Of a stretch of DNA of 64,000 bases, positions 18,588 to 27,885 are shown piece after piece. The DNA lies in NCBI RefSeq assembly GCF_030696885.1, contig NZ_JAUYRI010000017.1:374867-438866 (forward strand). The letters run 5' to 3'. The stretch is from Thiobacillus sp. (GTDB lineage: Bacteria; Pseudomonadota; Gammaproteobacteria; Burkholderiales; Thiobacillaceae). The position numbers were made by a program, and so were the translations under genes. Numbering within the stretch: the first letter of the stretch is position 1; every line of letters begins with the position of its first letter. The notes beneath the pieces were generated by a model, which saw only the letters and a list, made by a program, of their open reading frames with translations, searched no databases and was not told the DNA's origin.

Positions 18588-19277
18588 TCACCCGCCCGGC
18601 GGCAGCGCGCGCGCCACCACCCAGCAGCTCACCTCGGCGGCGCCGGCGCGCTTGAGTGTGGCAGCCAGTTCGTCGAGGCTGGTGCCGGTGGTCATCACGT
18701 CGTCGATCAGCGCGATGCGTTGTCCCTGAACCTCGCCCGAACACGTGAACGCGCCGCGCACGTTGCGTCGCCGTGCGTCGTGCTTCAGCCCCATTTGCGG
18801 CGGTGTGTCGCGGGTACGCCGACAACTGTCGAGGTCGAGCGGCAGCTCGAGCTGCGAGGCCACCGTCTGCGCGATTTCGGTGGCGTGATTGAAGCCGCGT
18901 TCGCGGATGCGGGTGGGATGCAGCGGCATGGGCATCAGGCGGTCGGGACGGGTCGCCCGCGCGGTGGCCTGGGCCAGGCAGGCGCCCAACACCGGCGCAA
19001 TCGAAAGCTGGCCGTGGTATTTCAGGCGCGGAATCATCCGGTCGAGCGGGAATGCATAGGCCAGCGCGGCATGGGTGTGGTCAAACGCGGGCGGGTGCTT
19101 GAGACAGGCGCCGCACACTTGGCCGTCCGGCGTCGGCGTGGCGCACTGCGGACACTGCGGCTGGCGGTGCCAGGGCAGGTCGGCCAGGCAGCCCGCGCAC
19201 AGCGTTCGCGCCGCTCTGGCCCCGCATAGCAGGCAGGAGGGCGGAAAAAATCGATTAAAAAACGAGCTGATGTTCAA
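18588..19277 (-). CDS. comF: ComF family phosphoribosyltransferase-like protein
   Basis: ComF/GntX proteins combine an N-terminal zinc-ribbon with a phosphoribosyltransferase fold and are linked to DNA uptake in some bacteria. The sequence shows paired cysteine clusters (CLLCG, CAGC, CPQC, CGAC) within the first 60 residues. PLHPTRIRERGFNHA and the PRPP-binding loop IALIDDVMTTGTSLDE lie near the C-terminus. No ATG precedes the cysteine region, so I take the TTG at 19277 as start, giving 229 residues, the usual family size. It is convergent with dgt and divergent from the small membrane-protein gene. Confidence 0.87.
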   Translation of the reverse strand: MNISSFFNRFFPPSCLLCGARAARTLCAGCLADLPWHRQPQCPQCATPTPDGQVCGACLKHPPAFDHTHAALAYAFPLDRMIPRLKYHGQLSIAPVLGACLAQATARATRPDRLMPMPLHPTRIRERGFNHATEIAQTVASQLELPLDLDSCRRTRDTPPQMGLKHDARRRNVRGAFTCSGEVQGQRIALIDDVMTTGTSLDELAATLKRAGAAEVSCWVVARALPPGG

Positions 19278-19331
19278 TTCTGGCTCGCCCCGAATTTGAC
19301 AGCCGGGTCGTCGACCCTGAAAATCCGGGCC

Positions 19332-19790
19332 ATGAAAGCCAAACGCGTCATCTCCGCTTCGTCCTCCCGCTTCGCCGCCCAACTGTTCAACATCATCACC
19401 GTCGTGGCCTTGTTGATTTCGTTGACGGCGCTGCTGCTGGGCAAGCTGCTGGCCAGTCACAAGATCGGCTTTCTGCCCTTCGTGCTGTCGTTGCCGCCGG
19501 TGATGCTGTGGCTGGGCGCGTCGATCTTCGTCTACGCCGGTATCGCCCACCATCCCAACCCGCGCACCACGCATTACAACAAGTGGGCAGGCTACCGCTT
19601 TTATGGCGTGATGGGCAGCCTGATGGTGATCGGACCGGCGATCTACGGCCTTCTCGACGGCTGGCAGGGCTTGATGTTGGTGCTGGGGACGGCGGTAGTG
19701 ATCATCGTGCCGTGGGCGATTTACGACATTTTCAAGGCCGCGCGCGAGCCGTGGGCCGACATGACCATCGAGGTGGCAATCAATGAATGA
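19332..19790 (+). CDS. Small four-helix membrane protein, function unknown
   Basis: The 152-residue product is mostly hydrophobic, with about four membrane segments: [56 protein letters not shown] and [18 protein letters not shown]. The C-terminal tail is short and acidic. I recognise no family. The ATG at 19332 is preferred over a TTG at 19296, though neither has a good Shine-Dalgarno. Its last 8 bases overlap the bioB start, so it may be co-transcribed with the biotin genes and could be involved in transport or be an unrelated passenger. Confidence 0.7.
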   Translation: MKAKRVISASSSRFAAQLFNIITVVALLISLTALLLGKLLASHKIGFLPFVLSLPPVMLWLGASIFVYAGIAHHPNPRTTHYNKWAGYRFYGVMGSLMVIGPAIYGLLDGWQGLMLVLGTAVVIIVPWAIYDIFKAAREPWADMTIEVAINE

Positions 19791-20799
19791 CCTGACAACG
19801 AATATTGGGGATGCTCCCCTCTCCCCAACCCTCTCCCTCGAGGGGAGAGGGGGCGAACGTGGGCAGCGCCCGCCCAAAACGATTCACGACATCGACGCGC
19901 TGTTCGGGCTGCCGTTTGCCGACCTGATGTTCCAGGCGCAGACCGTGCATCGCGCACAGTTCGACCCCAACAAGGTGCAGCTTTCGACCCTGCTGTCGAT
20001 CAAGACCGGTGGCTGTTCGGAAGACTGCGGCTACTGCCCGCAGTCAGCGCGCTACGATGCCGGGGTGGAAAACCAGGGCCTGCTGAATCTGGATGACGTG
20101 CTGACCGCCGCCAAGGCCGCCAAGGCCGCCGGCGCATCGCGTTTCTGCATGGGCGCCGCATGGCGCGGACCGAAACAGCGCGACCTCGAGCCGGTGCTCG
20201 ACATGGTGCGCGAGGTCAAGGCGCTGGGACTGGAAACCTGCGCCACGCTGGGCATGCTGAAGGACGGTCAGGCCGAACAGCTGAAGGACGCCGGGCTCGA
20301 CTACTACAATCACAACCTCGACACCGCACCCGAGTTCTACGGTGACATCATCACCACCCGCGAATACCAGGACCGCCTCGATACCCTTGAAAGAGTCCGC
20401 CACGCCGACCTCCACGTGTGCTGCGGCGGCATCGTCGGCATGGGCGAGTCGCGCACCCAGCGCGCCGGCCTGATCGCGCAGCTGGCGAGCCTCGATCCGC
20501 AGCCCGAATCGGTGCCGATCAACCTCTTGGTGCAGGTCGAGGGCACGCCGCTCGCCGGTACCGAGGCGCTCGAACCGCTGGAGTTCGTGCGCACCATCGC
20601 GGTCGCGCGCATCTGCATGCCGAAGAGCTTCGTGCGCCTGTCGGCCGGCCGCCAGCAGATGAGCGACGCGGTGCAGGCCTTGTGTTTCCTTGCCGGCGCC
20701 AACTCGATTTTCTACGGCGAAAAGCTCTTGACCACCGGCAACCCGGAATGGGAGCGCGACCAGCGCCTGTTCGACAGCCTGGGCCTGACTGCACTGTGA
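19783..20799 (+). CDS. bioB: Biotin synthase
   Basis: BioB inserts sulfur into dethiobiotin, the last step of biotin synthesis, using a radical-SAM [4Fe-4S] cluster and an auxiliary [2Fe-2S] cluster. The cluster motif is C78-x3-C82-x2-C85 in [31 protein letters not shown] and [11 protein letters not shown] are other family blocks. The 338-residue protein has an unusual N-terminus: residues 12-30 are encoded by a C/G-rich hairpin sequence (19829-19851 and flanks) that resembles a dispersed repeat, and the conserved part begins near [12 protein letters not shown]. The start overlaps the upstream membrane-protein gene by 8 bases; its stop overlaps the bioF GTG. Confidence 0.95.
   Translation: MNDLTTNIGDAPLSPTLSLEGRGGERGQRPPKTIHDIDALFGLPFADLMFQAQTVHRAQFDPNKVQLSTLLSIKTGGCSEDCGYCPQSARYDAGVENQGLLNLDDVLTAAKAAKAAGASRFCMGAAWRGPKQRDLEPVLDMVREVKALGLETCATLGMLKDGQAEQLKDAGLDYYNHNLDTAPEFYGDIITTREYQDRLDTLERVRHADLHVCCGGIVGMGESRTQRAGLIAQLASLDPQPESVPINLLVQVEGTPLAGTEALEPLEFVRTIAVARICMPKSFVRLSAGRQQMSDAVQALCFLAGANSIFYGEKLLTTGNPEWERDQRLFDSLGLTAL
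19829..19851. repeat. Palindromic CT/GA-rich repeat inside bioB
   Basis: CCCTCTCCC at 19829-19837 pairs perfectly with GGGAGAGGG at 19843-19851 around a 5-base loop. A further CCCCTCTCCCC lies just upstream (19816-19826). The pattern resembles the short CT-rich repeats scattered in many proteobacterial genomes, usually between genes. Here it is in frame near the 5' end of bioB and adds about 19 Ser/Gly/Arg-rich residues. No second copy was seen in this window. Confidence 0.6.
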
Positions 20800-21956
20800 G
20801 CTTTGCTGCGCTGACCCGCCTGCAGCAGGGGCTGGCGGCGCTGAAGGACGATCATCTCGAGCGCCACCGCCGCATCCTCGATGGTGCGCAGGGCGCGCAC
20901 GCGACGATCGACGGTCAGCGCGTCATTTCCTTCTGCAGCAACGACTATCTCGGGCTGGCCGCCGACCCTGCGCTGGTAGCCGCCGCGCACACGGCCGTCG
21001 ACCAATGCGGCGTCGGCGCGGGGGCAGCGCACCTCATCACCGGCCACCATCGTTTCCACGACGACTTCGAAGCGGCCTTCGCGCGCTTCGTCGGCAAGCC
21101 GGCCGCGCTGCTGTTTTCCACCGGCTACATGGCCAATCTCGGCGTGCTGACTGCGCTCGCAGGCAAAAAGGGCGAAGTATTCGCCGACAAGCTCAACCAT
21201 GCGTCGCTGGTGGACGCCGCGCAGCTGTCGGGCGCGAGCTTCACCCGCTATCGCCACAACGACCTCGCGCAACTCGAAGGCCAACTGGTGGCCAGCACGG
21301 CGCAGGACAAGCTGATCGTGTCGGATCTGGTGTTCAGCATGGACGGCGACATCGCGCCGGTGGATGCGCTGCTCGATCTGGCCGAGCGCTACGACGCCTG
21401 GCTCTACCTCGACGACGCGCACGGCTTCGGCGTGCTGGGCGATGGCCGCGGCGGCATGACCGAACGTGCCCGCGCGAGCGACCGCGTGATCTATCTCGCC
21501 ACGCTGGGCAAGGCGGCCGGCGTGTCCGGCGCGGCTGTGGTGGCGCATCAAAGCGTGATCGACTGGCTGATGCAGAAGGCGCGCCCCTACATCTACACCA
21601 CCGCCTCGCCGCCATTGCTTGCCGCGTGCCTGCTGGAAAGCCTGCGCCAGATCGAAGCGGGCGATGTCCGGCGCGAGCGGCTGCGCAGCCACATCACGCA
21701 GATGCGCGCAGGTTTGTCTGACCTGAAGCTGGGCACGCTGATGCCGTCCTACACACCGATCCAGCCGCTGCTGATCGGTGCCAATGAAGAAGCCGTGAGG
21801 CTGTCGCAGGCCCTGCTCGAGCGTGGTCTACTGGTGCCCGCGATCCGCACGCCGACGGTTCCGGCCGGTACGGCGCGGCTGCGCATCACCCTGTCGGCCG
21901 CGCACAGCACCGACGATGTCGCGCGACTGATCGAGGCCCTGCATGCGCTCGCCTAA
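20796..21956 (+). CDS. bioF: 8-amino-7-oxononanoate synthase
   Basis: BioF is a PLP enzyme joining pimeloyl-ACP and alanine to give 8-amino-7-oxononanoate, the first committed step after pimelate synthesis. The 386-residue product shows [10 protein letters not shown] (46-55), [11 protein letters not shown] (82-92), the Asp/His pair in [11 protein letters not shown] (205-215) and the PLP-binding Lys at 239 in ATLGKAAG. I chose the GTG at 20796 because it overlaps the bioB stop (GTGA) and gives the normal N-terminus; the frame runs farther upstream inside bioB. Its 3' end overlaps bioH by 14 bases. Confidence 0.95.
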   Translation: MSFAALTRLQQGLAALKDDHLERHRRILDGAQGAHATIDGQRVISFCSNDYLGLAADPALVAAAHTAVDQCGVGAGAAHLITGHHRFHDDFEAAFARFVGKPAALLFSTGYMANLGVLTALAGKKGEVFADKLNHASLVDAAQLSGASFTRYRHNDLAQLEGQLVASTAQDKLIVSDLVFSMDGDIAPVDALLDLAERYDAWLYLDDAHGFGVLGDGRGGMTERARASDRVIYLATLGKAAGVSGAAVVAHQSVIDWLMQKARPYIYTTASPPLLAACLLESLRQIEAGDVRRERLRSHITQMRAGLSDLKLGTLMPSYTPIQPLLIGANEEAVRLSQALLERGLLVPAIRTPTVPAGTARLRITLSAAHSTDDVARLIEALHALA

Positions 21957-22689
21957 ACCCGTCCTCGCGCTAGTGCACGGCTGGGGCATGAACGCCCGCG
22001 TGTTCGATGCGCTGGCGGATCGACTGGCAAACGATTTCGATGTACGCGCGTTCGACCTGCCGGGCCATGGCGTGCGCGCCGCGCTGGCGGACAATAGCCT
22101 GCAGGCCTGGGCCGACGATCTCGCCGCGCAGTTGCCGGACAACACCACGCTGCTTGGCTGGTCGCTCGGCAGCCAGGTAGCGATGCGCGCGGCGCTCGAT
22201 TATCCGCACCGGATCACGCGCCTGGTGCTGCTGGCGGCGACGCCGAAATTCGTGGCGACCGAAGACTGGGGGCGCGGCATGGCGCTTGCCGACCTGGAGG
22301 AATTCGGCGCTGCGCTGAAGGCCGATCCGCAGGCGACGCTGTTGCGCTTCCTGAGCCTGCAGACGCGTGGCATGTCCGGGCAGAAAGCCCTGCTGCAGCA
22401 ATTGCGACAGACACTGCTGGCCGCACCCGTCGCGCGCAGCGAGGCGCTGGCGGCTGGTCTGGCGATCCTGCGCGACACCGACCTGCGTGCAGAATTGCCG
22501 CGGCTGACGCAGCCGACGCTGGTGCTGCATGGCGCGCTCGATACGCTGACGCCGCTGGCGGCCGGCGCCTGGCTGGCCGAGACCTTGTCGAATGTCCAGT
22601 ACAGCGCGTTGGCCCGCGCTGCGCACGCGCCGCATCTGTCACATGGCGAAGACGTGGCCGCAGCGATCGGACGTTTTGCCCATGACTGA
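21943..22689 (+). CDS. bioH: Pimeloyl-ACP methyl ester carboxylesterase
   Basis: BioH removes the methyl ester from pimeloyl-ACP so that BioF can use it. The 248-residue alpha/beta hydrolase has the nucleophile Ser74 in LGWSLGSQ, Asp200 in LHGALDTLTP and His228 in RAAHAPHLSH, with an LVHGWGMNARVF oxyanion segment near the N-terminus. Length matches E. coli BioH (256). It sits between bioF and bioC with overlaps on both sides, which supports BioH over a generic hydrolase. In many gammaproteobacteria bioH is elsewhere; here it is part of the operon. Confidence 0.94.
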   Translation: MRSPKPVLALVHGWGMNARVFDALADRLANDFDVRAFDLPGHGVRAALADNSLQAWADDLAAQLPDNTTLLGWSLGSQVAMRAALDYPHRITRLVLLAATPKFVATEDWGRGMALADLEEFGAALKADPQATLLRFLSLQTRGMSGQKALLQQLRQTLLAAPVARSEALAAGLAILRDTDLRAELPRLTQPTLVLHGALDTLTPLAAGAWLAETLSNVQYSALARAAHAPHLSHGEDVAAAIGRFAHD

Positions 22690-23647
22690 ATCCGAACTCG
22701 ATTTCGCCGAAGTGCGACGCGCGTTCGATTACGCCGCCGCCAGCTACGACGCGCATGCGGTGCTGCAGCGCGAGGTGTGCGATCGTCTGCTCGAACGGCT
22801 CGACTTCGTGAGTCTGCAGCCCGGCCGCGTGCTCGATGTTGGCTGCGGCACCGGCTACGGCCTGGCCCATCTGCGCTCGCGCTATGCGGAAGCCGAACTC
22901 TGCGCGCTCGATATCGCGCCGGCCATGCTGGCAGCGACACGTGCGCGCCTGCCGCAGCCGACCTGGGCGCAGCGCGCCCTGCAACGCCTCACCCATTATG
23001 TCCTTGGCACTACCCGTGCCAGGGACGGTATCCCTTGTGGATACCCTTCAGCCTTCACCCACCTGGTGTGTGCCGACATGGACCGGCTGCCGCTCGCACC
23101 CAACAGCGTGAACCTGGTTTGGTCGAGTCTCGCATTGCAGTGGGCGCACGATCTGGAAGCCGCGTTCAGGGGCGTCCACCAGGTGCTGGCGCCGGGCGGG
23201 CTCGTGATGTTCGCCACCTTCGGGCCCGATACGCTGAAGGAATTGCGCGCCGCCTTTTCGGCCGTCGACGATGCACCGCACGTCAACCGTTTCATCGACC
23301 TGCACGACATCGGCGACATGCTGATCCACGCCGGATTTTCCAGCCCGGTGATGGAAATGGAAATGCTGACGCTGACCTATGCCGATCTCAAAACCCTGAT
23401 GCGGGACCTCAAGGGCATCGGCGCGCACAACGCGGCGGCGGCGCGGCGACGTGGCCTGCTTGGCAAATCGGCGTGGGCGCGGCTGGAGCAGGCATACGAA
23501 TCAAACCGGTATGAAGGACGCCTGCCGGCCACCTTCGAGGTGATCTACGGCCACGCGTGGGTCGGCGACAAACTGCAGCGGGAGGACGGGCGCCAGGTCA
23601 TCCAGTTCGCGATCGGCGAACGCAAAAGAAAACGGGGGCGCGCGTGA
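22682..23647 (+). CDS. bioC: Malonyl-ACP O-methyltransferase
   Basis: BioC methylates malonyl-ACP to start pimelate synthesis on fatty-acid enzymes. The SAM site VLDVGCGTGYGLAHL covers residues 50-64. LCALDIAPAML (73-83) and LVCADMDRLPLA (128-139) follow, then VWSSLALQW and LKGIGAHN, both typical of BioC. The 321-residue protein is longer than usual. About 22 extra residues (near 105-126) fall between RARLPQP and the CADMDRLPL strand, and they are encoded by two adjacent hairpins at 23002-23045. The ATG at 22682 overlaps the bioH stop, and its own stop overlaps the bioD GTG. Confidence 0.93.
   Translation: MTESELDFAEVRRAFDYAAASYDAHAVLQREVCDRLLERLDFVSLQPGRVLDVGCGTGYGLAHLRSRYAEAELCALDIAPAMLAATRARLPQPTWAQRALQRLTHYVLGTTRARDGIPCGYPSAFTHLVCADMDRLPLAPNSVNLVWSSLALQWAHDLEAAFRGVHQVLAPGGLVMFATFGPDTLKELRAAFSAVDDAPHVNRFIDLHDIGDMLIHAGFSSPVMEMEMLTLTYADLKTLMRDLKGIGAHNAAAARRRGLLGKSAWARLEQAYESNRYEGRLPATFEVIYGHAWVGDKLQREDGRQVIQFAIGERKRKRGRA
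23002..23045. repeat. Twin-hairpin element inside bioC
   Basis: Two neighbouring inverted repeats lie in frame. CCTTGGCAC (23002-23010) pairs with GTGCCAGGG (23016-23024) with one wobble, and GGTATCC (23027-23033) pairs perfectly with GGATACC (23039-23045). Both loops are 5 bases. The encoded residues are out of character for a methyltransferase core and sit where homologues have a short loop. This looks like a dispersed palindromic element that entered the gene without breaking the frame. Confidence 0.6.
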
Positions 23648-24318
23648 AAGGCCTGTTCGTCACCGGTACCGATACCGGCGTCGGTAAAACGCGGGTGGCG
23701 GTGGCGCTGATCCACGCGCTGCGCGCGCGCGGCTTGCGCGTGGTGGCAATGAAGCCGGTGGCGGCCGGCCACGCGCCGGGTGAACTCAATGAGGACGTGA
23801 CGGCACTGCTGCAGGCCGCCAACGTGACCGCCGCTATCCGCGATGTGAATCCCTATGCCTTCGAACCGGCGATTGCGCCGCATATCGCGGCGCGGCAGGC
23901 AGAGGTGCGTATCGAGCTTGACGTCATCGCCGGGGCGTTTGCACGCCTGGCCGCTGCGGCCGATGTCGTGGTGGTCGAAGGCGCCGGCGGCTGGCGCGTG
24001 CCGCTGAACGAAGAGGCGGACATGGCCGACCTGGCGCAGCGTCTCGGACTGCCTGTCGTGCTGGTGGTGGGCCTGCGTCTCGGCTGCCTCAATCACGCGC
24101 TGCTGACCGCCGAATCGATTGCGCAGCGATTGCTGCCGTGGGCCGGCTGGGTCAGCAATCAGATCGATCCGGCGATGACATGCCAGGCCGAAAATGTGGC
24201 GGCGCTGCAGGCGCGATTGCCGGCGCCATGCCTGGGTGTGCAGGGGTTTCAGGCTGCGGGGTTCTCTGCCGAGCGCACGCCGCAATGGCTGACGCTGCCT
24301 AGAGAGTTAGATAATTAG
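23644..24318 (+). CDS. bioD: Dethiobiotin synthetase
   Basis: BioD closes the ureido ring of 7,8-diaminopelargonate with CO2 and ATP to give dethiobiotin. The 224-residue product begins MKGLFVTGTDTGVGKT, with the P-loop at residues 8-16. VVAMKPVAAG (catalytic Lys region) and VVVEGAGGWRVPLNEEADMADLA follow. The GTG at 23644 overlaps the bioC stop and gives the conserved N-terminus. bioA (DAPA aminotransferase) is not next to it, so it must be elsewhere. Downstream is a 129-base A+T-rich gap. Confidence 0.95.
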   Translation: MKGLFVTGTDTGVGKTRVAVALIHALRARGLRVVAMKPVAAGHAPGELNEDVTALLQAANVTAAIRDVNPYAFEPAIAPHIAARQAEVRIELDVIAGAFARLAAAADVVVVEGAGGWRVPLNEEADMADLAQRLGLPVVLVVGLRLGCLNHALLTAESIAQRLLPWAGWVSNQIDPAMTCQAENVAALQARLPAPCLGVQGFQAAGFSAERTPQWLTLPRELDN

Positions 24319-24447
24319 AATAGTCTGTAATAACGATATTTTATAAATAAATCAATAACTTAATACGATCGTACTGCTTGTTCATGGGTAGAGCGGCGTG
24401 TTACTGTCCGCGACATATTGCCGCACGTGGTTTCCGCGATTCCTGAC

Positions 24448-24933
24448 ATGCAACAGGTGAAGTTGGACGACTGTGAGGGCGGGTCTGCCGGCGCGTTTGT
24501 CTTTCAATCCCGCCCCAATCATTCGCTGACCCGGACTCAGGAACGGCTCGTTTTCTGGAGCCTGGCGGTAGTGTGCTTTGCAACGGCGATCAGCTTCGCG
24601 TATCTGGGTTACTGGCTGATTCTGCCGTTTGCCGGACTGGAGATTGGCTTGCTGGCCTGGGCTTTCGAGGCGTTGCGCAGGCGGGCGGGGGACTACGAAA
24701 CCCTGATGATCGACGGCGACGCGGTGGTGCTGGAATGGCATTGCGGCACGCGTGACGGCCGTCGTGAAATGAACCGGCAGTGGGCACGCGTGGTGTGTGA
24801 TTGCAGGTCGCCAGGCAGGAATTGCCGACTCAGCCTGAGTTCGCATGGCCGGGCGACGGAAGTGGGACAGTATCTGAGTGACGAGGCGCGGCTGCAGCTG
24901 GCCGTCACGTTGCGCAGCAGGTTGCAAGGATAA
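24448..24933 (+). CDS. DUF2244 family membrane protein
   Basis: The 161-residue protein has a soluble N-terminus, two membrane segments (FWSLAVVCFATAISFAYLGYW and a following LILPFAGLEIGLLAWAF) and a C-terminal cytoplasmic domain with IDGDAVVLEW and VGQYLSDEARLQLAVTLRSRL. This matches DUF2244, a family often found just before aa3-type oxidase genes. Its function is unknown. The ATG at 24448 was chosen over a TTG ten codons upstream; neither has a strong ribosome site. It precedes coxB by 82 bases and may be co-expressed with the oxidase. Confidence 0.75.
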   Translation: MQQVKLDDCEGGSAGAFVFQSRPNHSLTRTQERLVFWSLAVVCFATAISFAYLGYWLILPFAGLEIGLLAWAFEALRRRAGDYETLMIDGDAVVLEWHCGTRDGRREMNRQWARVVCDCRSPGRNCRLSLSSHGRATEVGQYLSDEARLQLAVTLRSRLQG

Positions 24934-25015
24934 CGAAGCGCGCAGGTTGCCGGCCGGAACGCAACACACGCCGCAACGACACCAATAATTTGGGGACGAG
25001 AGGACGGGGGACGCG

Positions 25016-26167
25016 ATGAAACAGAAGTGGCAACGTGTAGGGATGATCGGGGCAGCGCTGGCATTCAGCCAGTCGGCACTTGCAGAGTACGCATACAACC
25101 TGCCCACGCCGGCAAGCAAGGTGGCGCAGGATGTGTTCGATCTGCACAACCTGATCATGCTGGTGTGTCTGGGTATCTTCGTCGTGGTGTTCGGCGCAAT
25201 GTTCTATTCGCTGCTGAAACACCGCAAATCAGTAGGCCACAAGGCCGCACATTTCCATGAGAACACCACTGTCGAAGTGATCTGGACGGTGATCCCGTTT
25301 GCGATCCTGATGGGCATGGCCTATCCCGCCGCCAAGGTGGTGATCGACATGAAGGACACCAGTAATCCTGACATGACGATCAAGATCACCGGCTACCAGT
25401 GGAAGTGGGGCTACGACTACCTGAACGATGGCGTCAGCTTCTACAGCACCCTGTCAACGCCGCGCGAGCAGATCGAAGGCAAGGCCGAGAAGGGTGAGCA
25501 CTACCTGCTCGAAGTCGACGAGCCGATGGTGGTGCCGGTCGGCAAGCGCGTGCGCCTGTTGATCACCGCCAACGACGTGCTGCATGCCTGGTGGGTGCCC
25601 GCGCTTGGCGCCAAGCAGGACGCGATTCCGGGATTCATCCGCGACAGCTGGTTCACCGCAGACAGGATCGGCACTTACCGCGGTCAGTGCGTCGAGTTGT
25701 GCGGCAAGGACCATGGCTTCATGCCGATCGTGGTGGAAGTGGTCTCGGAAGAAGACTACGCTGCCTGGGTGGCAAAGAAGAAGGGCACAGCGGCAGTCGC
25801 GGCGGCGGACAACACCCGAACCTTCGAGATGTCGGAACTGGTGACGCGCGGCGAGCAGGTCTATCAAGCCAACTGCGCCGCCTGCCACCAGGCTAACGGC
25901 ATGGGGATGGCGGGTGTGTTCCCGGCGATCAGCGGTTCGCCGGTTGCCACCGGCCCGATCGCCGCGCACATCGATGTGGTGATGAACGGCAAGCCGGGCA
26001 CGACGATGGCGGCGTTCGCCGGCCAGCTGTCCGATGCCGACATCGCGGCGGTGGTGACCTACCAGCGCAACGCGTGGGACAACAAGACGGGTGATCAGGT
26101 GCAGCCTGCCGATATCGCCGCAGCACGGGGTGGGGCCAGCGAAGCCGCCGCACCCGCAGCGCAGTAA
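25016..26167 (+). CDS. coxB: Cytochrome c oxidase subunit II fused to cytochrome c
   Basis: Subunit II takes electrons from cytochrome c and passes them through CuA to subunit I. The 383-residue protein has a signal peptide (about 1-23), two membrane helices (about 46-68 and 85-108) and a CuA domain with H190, C225, E227, C229, H233 and M236 in CVELCGKDHGFM. A C-terminal class I cytochrome c domain follows, with CAACHQ at 287-292. The fused heme c marks a caa3-like arrangement. A purine-rich stretch (gaggacggggg) lies just before the ATG. It heads the operon coxB-coxA-microprotein-ctaG-DUF2970-coxC. Confidence 0.96.
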   Translation: MKQKWQRVGMIGAALAFSQSALAEYAYNLPTPASKVAQDVFDLHNLIMLVCLGIFVVVFGAMFYSLLKHRKSVGHKAAHFHENTTVEVIWTVIPFAILMGMAYPAAKVVIDMKDTSNPDMTIKITGYQWKWGYDYLNDGVSFYSTLSTPREQIEGKAEKGEHYLLEVDEPMVVPVGKRVRLLITANDVLHAWWVPALGAKQDAIPGFIRDSWFTADRIGTYRGQCVELCGKDHGFMPIVVEVVSEEDYAAWVAKKKGTAAVAAADNTRTFEMSELVTRGEQVYQANCAACHQANGMGMAGVFPAISGSPVATGPIAAHIDVVMNGKPGTTMAAFAGQLSDADIAAVVTYQRNAWDNKTGDQVQPADIAAARGGASEAAAPAAQ

Positions 26168-26191
26168 ACAAAATCAAGAGGAGAGCACACG

Positions 26192-27769
26192 ATGTCTGAT
26201 GCTGCACACGCCCACGACGATCATGGCCACGGTCACCCGACCGGGATCATGCGCTGGTTGACCACCACCAACCACAAGGATATCGGTTCGCTGTATCTGT
26301 GGTTCGCACTCATCATGCTGTTCGCGGCAGGTTCGATGGCGCTGCTGATCCGCGCCGAACTGTTCCAGCCCGGCCTGCAACTGACCAACCCGGATTTCTT
26401 TAACCAGCTCACCACGATGCACGGGCTGATCATGATCTTTGGCGTGATCATGCCGGCCTTCTCGGGCTTCGCGAACTGGCAGGTGCCGCTGATGCTGGGC
26501 GCGCCCGACATGGCGTTCCCGCGCATGAACAACTGGGCATTCTGGCTGCTGCCGATGGCAGGCCTGATGCTGATGGCGTCCTTCTTCCTGCCGGGCGGCG
26601 CGGTTGCCGGCGGCTGGACGATGTATCCGCCCCTGTTCATCCAGGGCGGCATTTCCTACGACCTGACGATTCTGGCCGTCCACATCATGGGCCTGTCGTC
26701 GATCATGGGATCGATCAACATCATCACCACCATCCTCAACATGCGCGCCCCCGGGATCACGTTGATGAAGATGCCGCTGTTCGTATGGACCTGGCTGATC
26801 ACCGCCTACCTGCTGATCGCCACCATGCCGGTGCTGGCCGGTGCGGTGACCATGCTGCTGACCGATCGCAACTTCGGCACGCACTTCTTCAACGCGGCCG
26901 GCGGCGGCGACCCGGTGATGTTCCAGCACATCTTCTGGTTCTTTGCCCACCCCGAGGTCTACATCCTGATCCTGCCAGCCTTCGGAATCGTGTCGCAGAT
27001 CATCCCGACCTTTGCACGCAAGCCGCTGTTCGGTTATGCCTCGATGGTGTATGCCACGGCTTCAATCGCGATCCTGTCGTTTATCGTGTGGGCGCACCAC
27101 ATGTTCACGGTCGGCATGCCCGCCGCCGCGCAGCTGTTCTTCATGTTCTCGACCATGCTGATCGCGGTGCCCACCGGGGTGAAGGTGTTCAACTGGGTGG
27201 CCACGATGTGGAAGGGTTCGATGACCTTCGAAACGCCGATGCTGTTCGCCATCGCTTTCGTCTGCCTGTTCACCATCGGCGGCTTCTCCGGCCTGGTGCT
27301 GGCGATCGCGCCGGTCGACATCCAGCTGCATGACACCTACTACGTGGTGGCACACTTCCACTATGTGCTGGTTTCCGGCGCGCTGTTTGCGATCTTCGCC
27401 GGCATCTACTACTGGTTGCCGAAGTGGACCGGCCACATGTACAGCGAGACGCTGGGCAAGTGGCATTTCTGGCTGTCGGTGATCGGCATGAACATCGTGT
27501 TCTTCCCGATGCACTTCCTGGGTCTGGCCGGCATGCCGCGCCGGATTCCGGACTACGCGCTGCAGTTCACCGAGTTCAACCAGATCGCCACCGTCGGTGC
27601 ATTCATCTTCGGCTTCAGCCAGCTGCTCTTCCTGGCCGTGATTCTGAAGACGATCAAGGGTGGCGTAAAGGCAACCGACCGTGTGTGGGAAGGCGCCGAG
27701 GGCCTGGAGTGGACGCTGCCATCGCCCGCGCCATACCACACCTTTGAAACCGCACCGGTGGTCAAGTGA
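26192..27769 (+). CDS. coxA: Cytochrome c oxidase subunit I
   Basis: Subunit I carries heme a and the heme a3-CuB site where O2 is reduced and protons are pumped. The 525-residue, 12-helix protein has the heme a ligand region TTMHGLIM (about 75-82), the CuB His-Tyr segment [15 protein letters not shown] and the later [10 protein letters not shown]. The C-terminal [12 protein letters not shown] holds the heme ligands. The N-terminus is histidine-rich ([10 protein letters not shown]), common in betaproteobacterial CtaD. It begins 24 bases after coxB with AAGAGGAG upstream. The frame is intact with no missing ligand seen. Confidence 0.97.
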   Translation: MSDAAHAHDDHGHGHPTGIMRWLTTTNHKDIGSLYLWFALIMLFAAGSMALLIRAELFQPGLQLTNPDFFNQLTTMHGLIMIFGVIMPAFSGFANWQVPLMLGAPDMAFPRMNNWAFWLLPMAGLMLMASFFLPGGAVAGGWTMYPPLFIQGGISYDLTILAVHIMGLSSIMGSINIITTILNMRAPGITLMKMPLFVWTWLITAYLLIATMPVLAGAVTMLLTDRNFGTHFFNAAGGGDPVMFQHIFWFFAHPEVYILILPAFGIVSQIIPTFARKPLFGYASMVYATASIAILSFIVWAHHMFTVGMPAAAQLFFMFSTMLIAVPTGVKVFNWVATMWKGSMTFETPMLFAIAFVCLFTIGGFSGLVLAIAPVDIQLHDTYYVVAHFHYVLVSGALFAIFAGIYYWLPKWTGHMYSETLGKWHFWLSVIGMNIVFFPMHFLGLAGMPRRIPDYALQFTEFNQIATVGAFIFGFSQLLFLAVILKTIKGGVKATDRVWEGAEGLEWTLPSPAPYHTFETAPVVK

Positions 27770-27783
27770 GCGGGGCGGAGCAC

Positions 27784-27882
27784 ATGGCCGACAAGCGCAA
27801 TGGGAAATACCGCACTGCCATCATTTTGGCGATGCTGGCGCTCGGCCTGTTCCTCTTCACGCTGTACACCGGGCTGAACTAG
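27784..27882 (+). CDS. 32-residue membrane microprotein in aa3 operon
   Basis: An ATG at 27784 with GGGGCGGAG upstream opens a 32-codon frame ending in TAG, 3 bases before ctaG. The peptide is a basic head (MADKRNGKYR) followed by one hydrophobic helix (TAIILAMLALGLFLFTLYTGLN). Similar short peptides between ctaD and ctaG in betaproteobacteria are annotated as 'cytochrome oxidase small assembly protein'. The position, ribosome site and clean topology argue for a real gene, probably helping oxidase assembly or stability. No motif is visible, so function is inferred from context only. Confidence 0.65.
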   Translation: MADKRNGKYRTAIILAMLALGLFLFTLYTGLN

Positions 27883-27885
27883 ACC

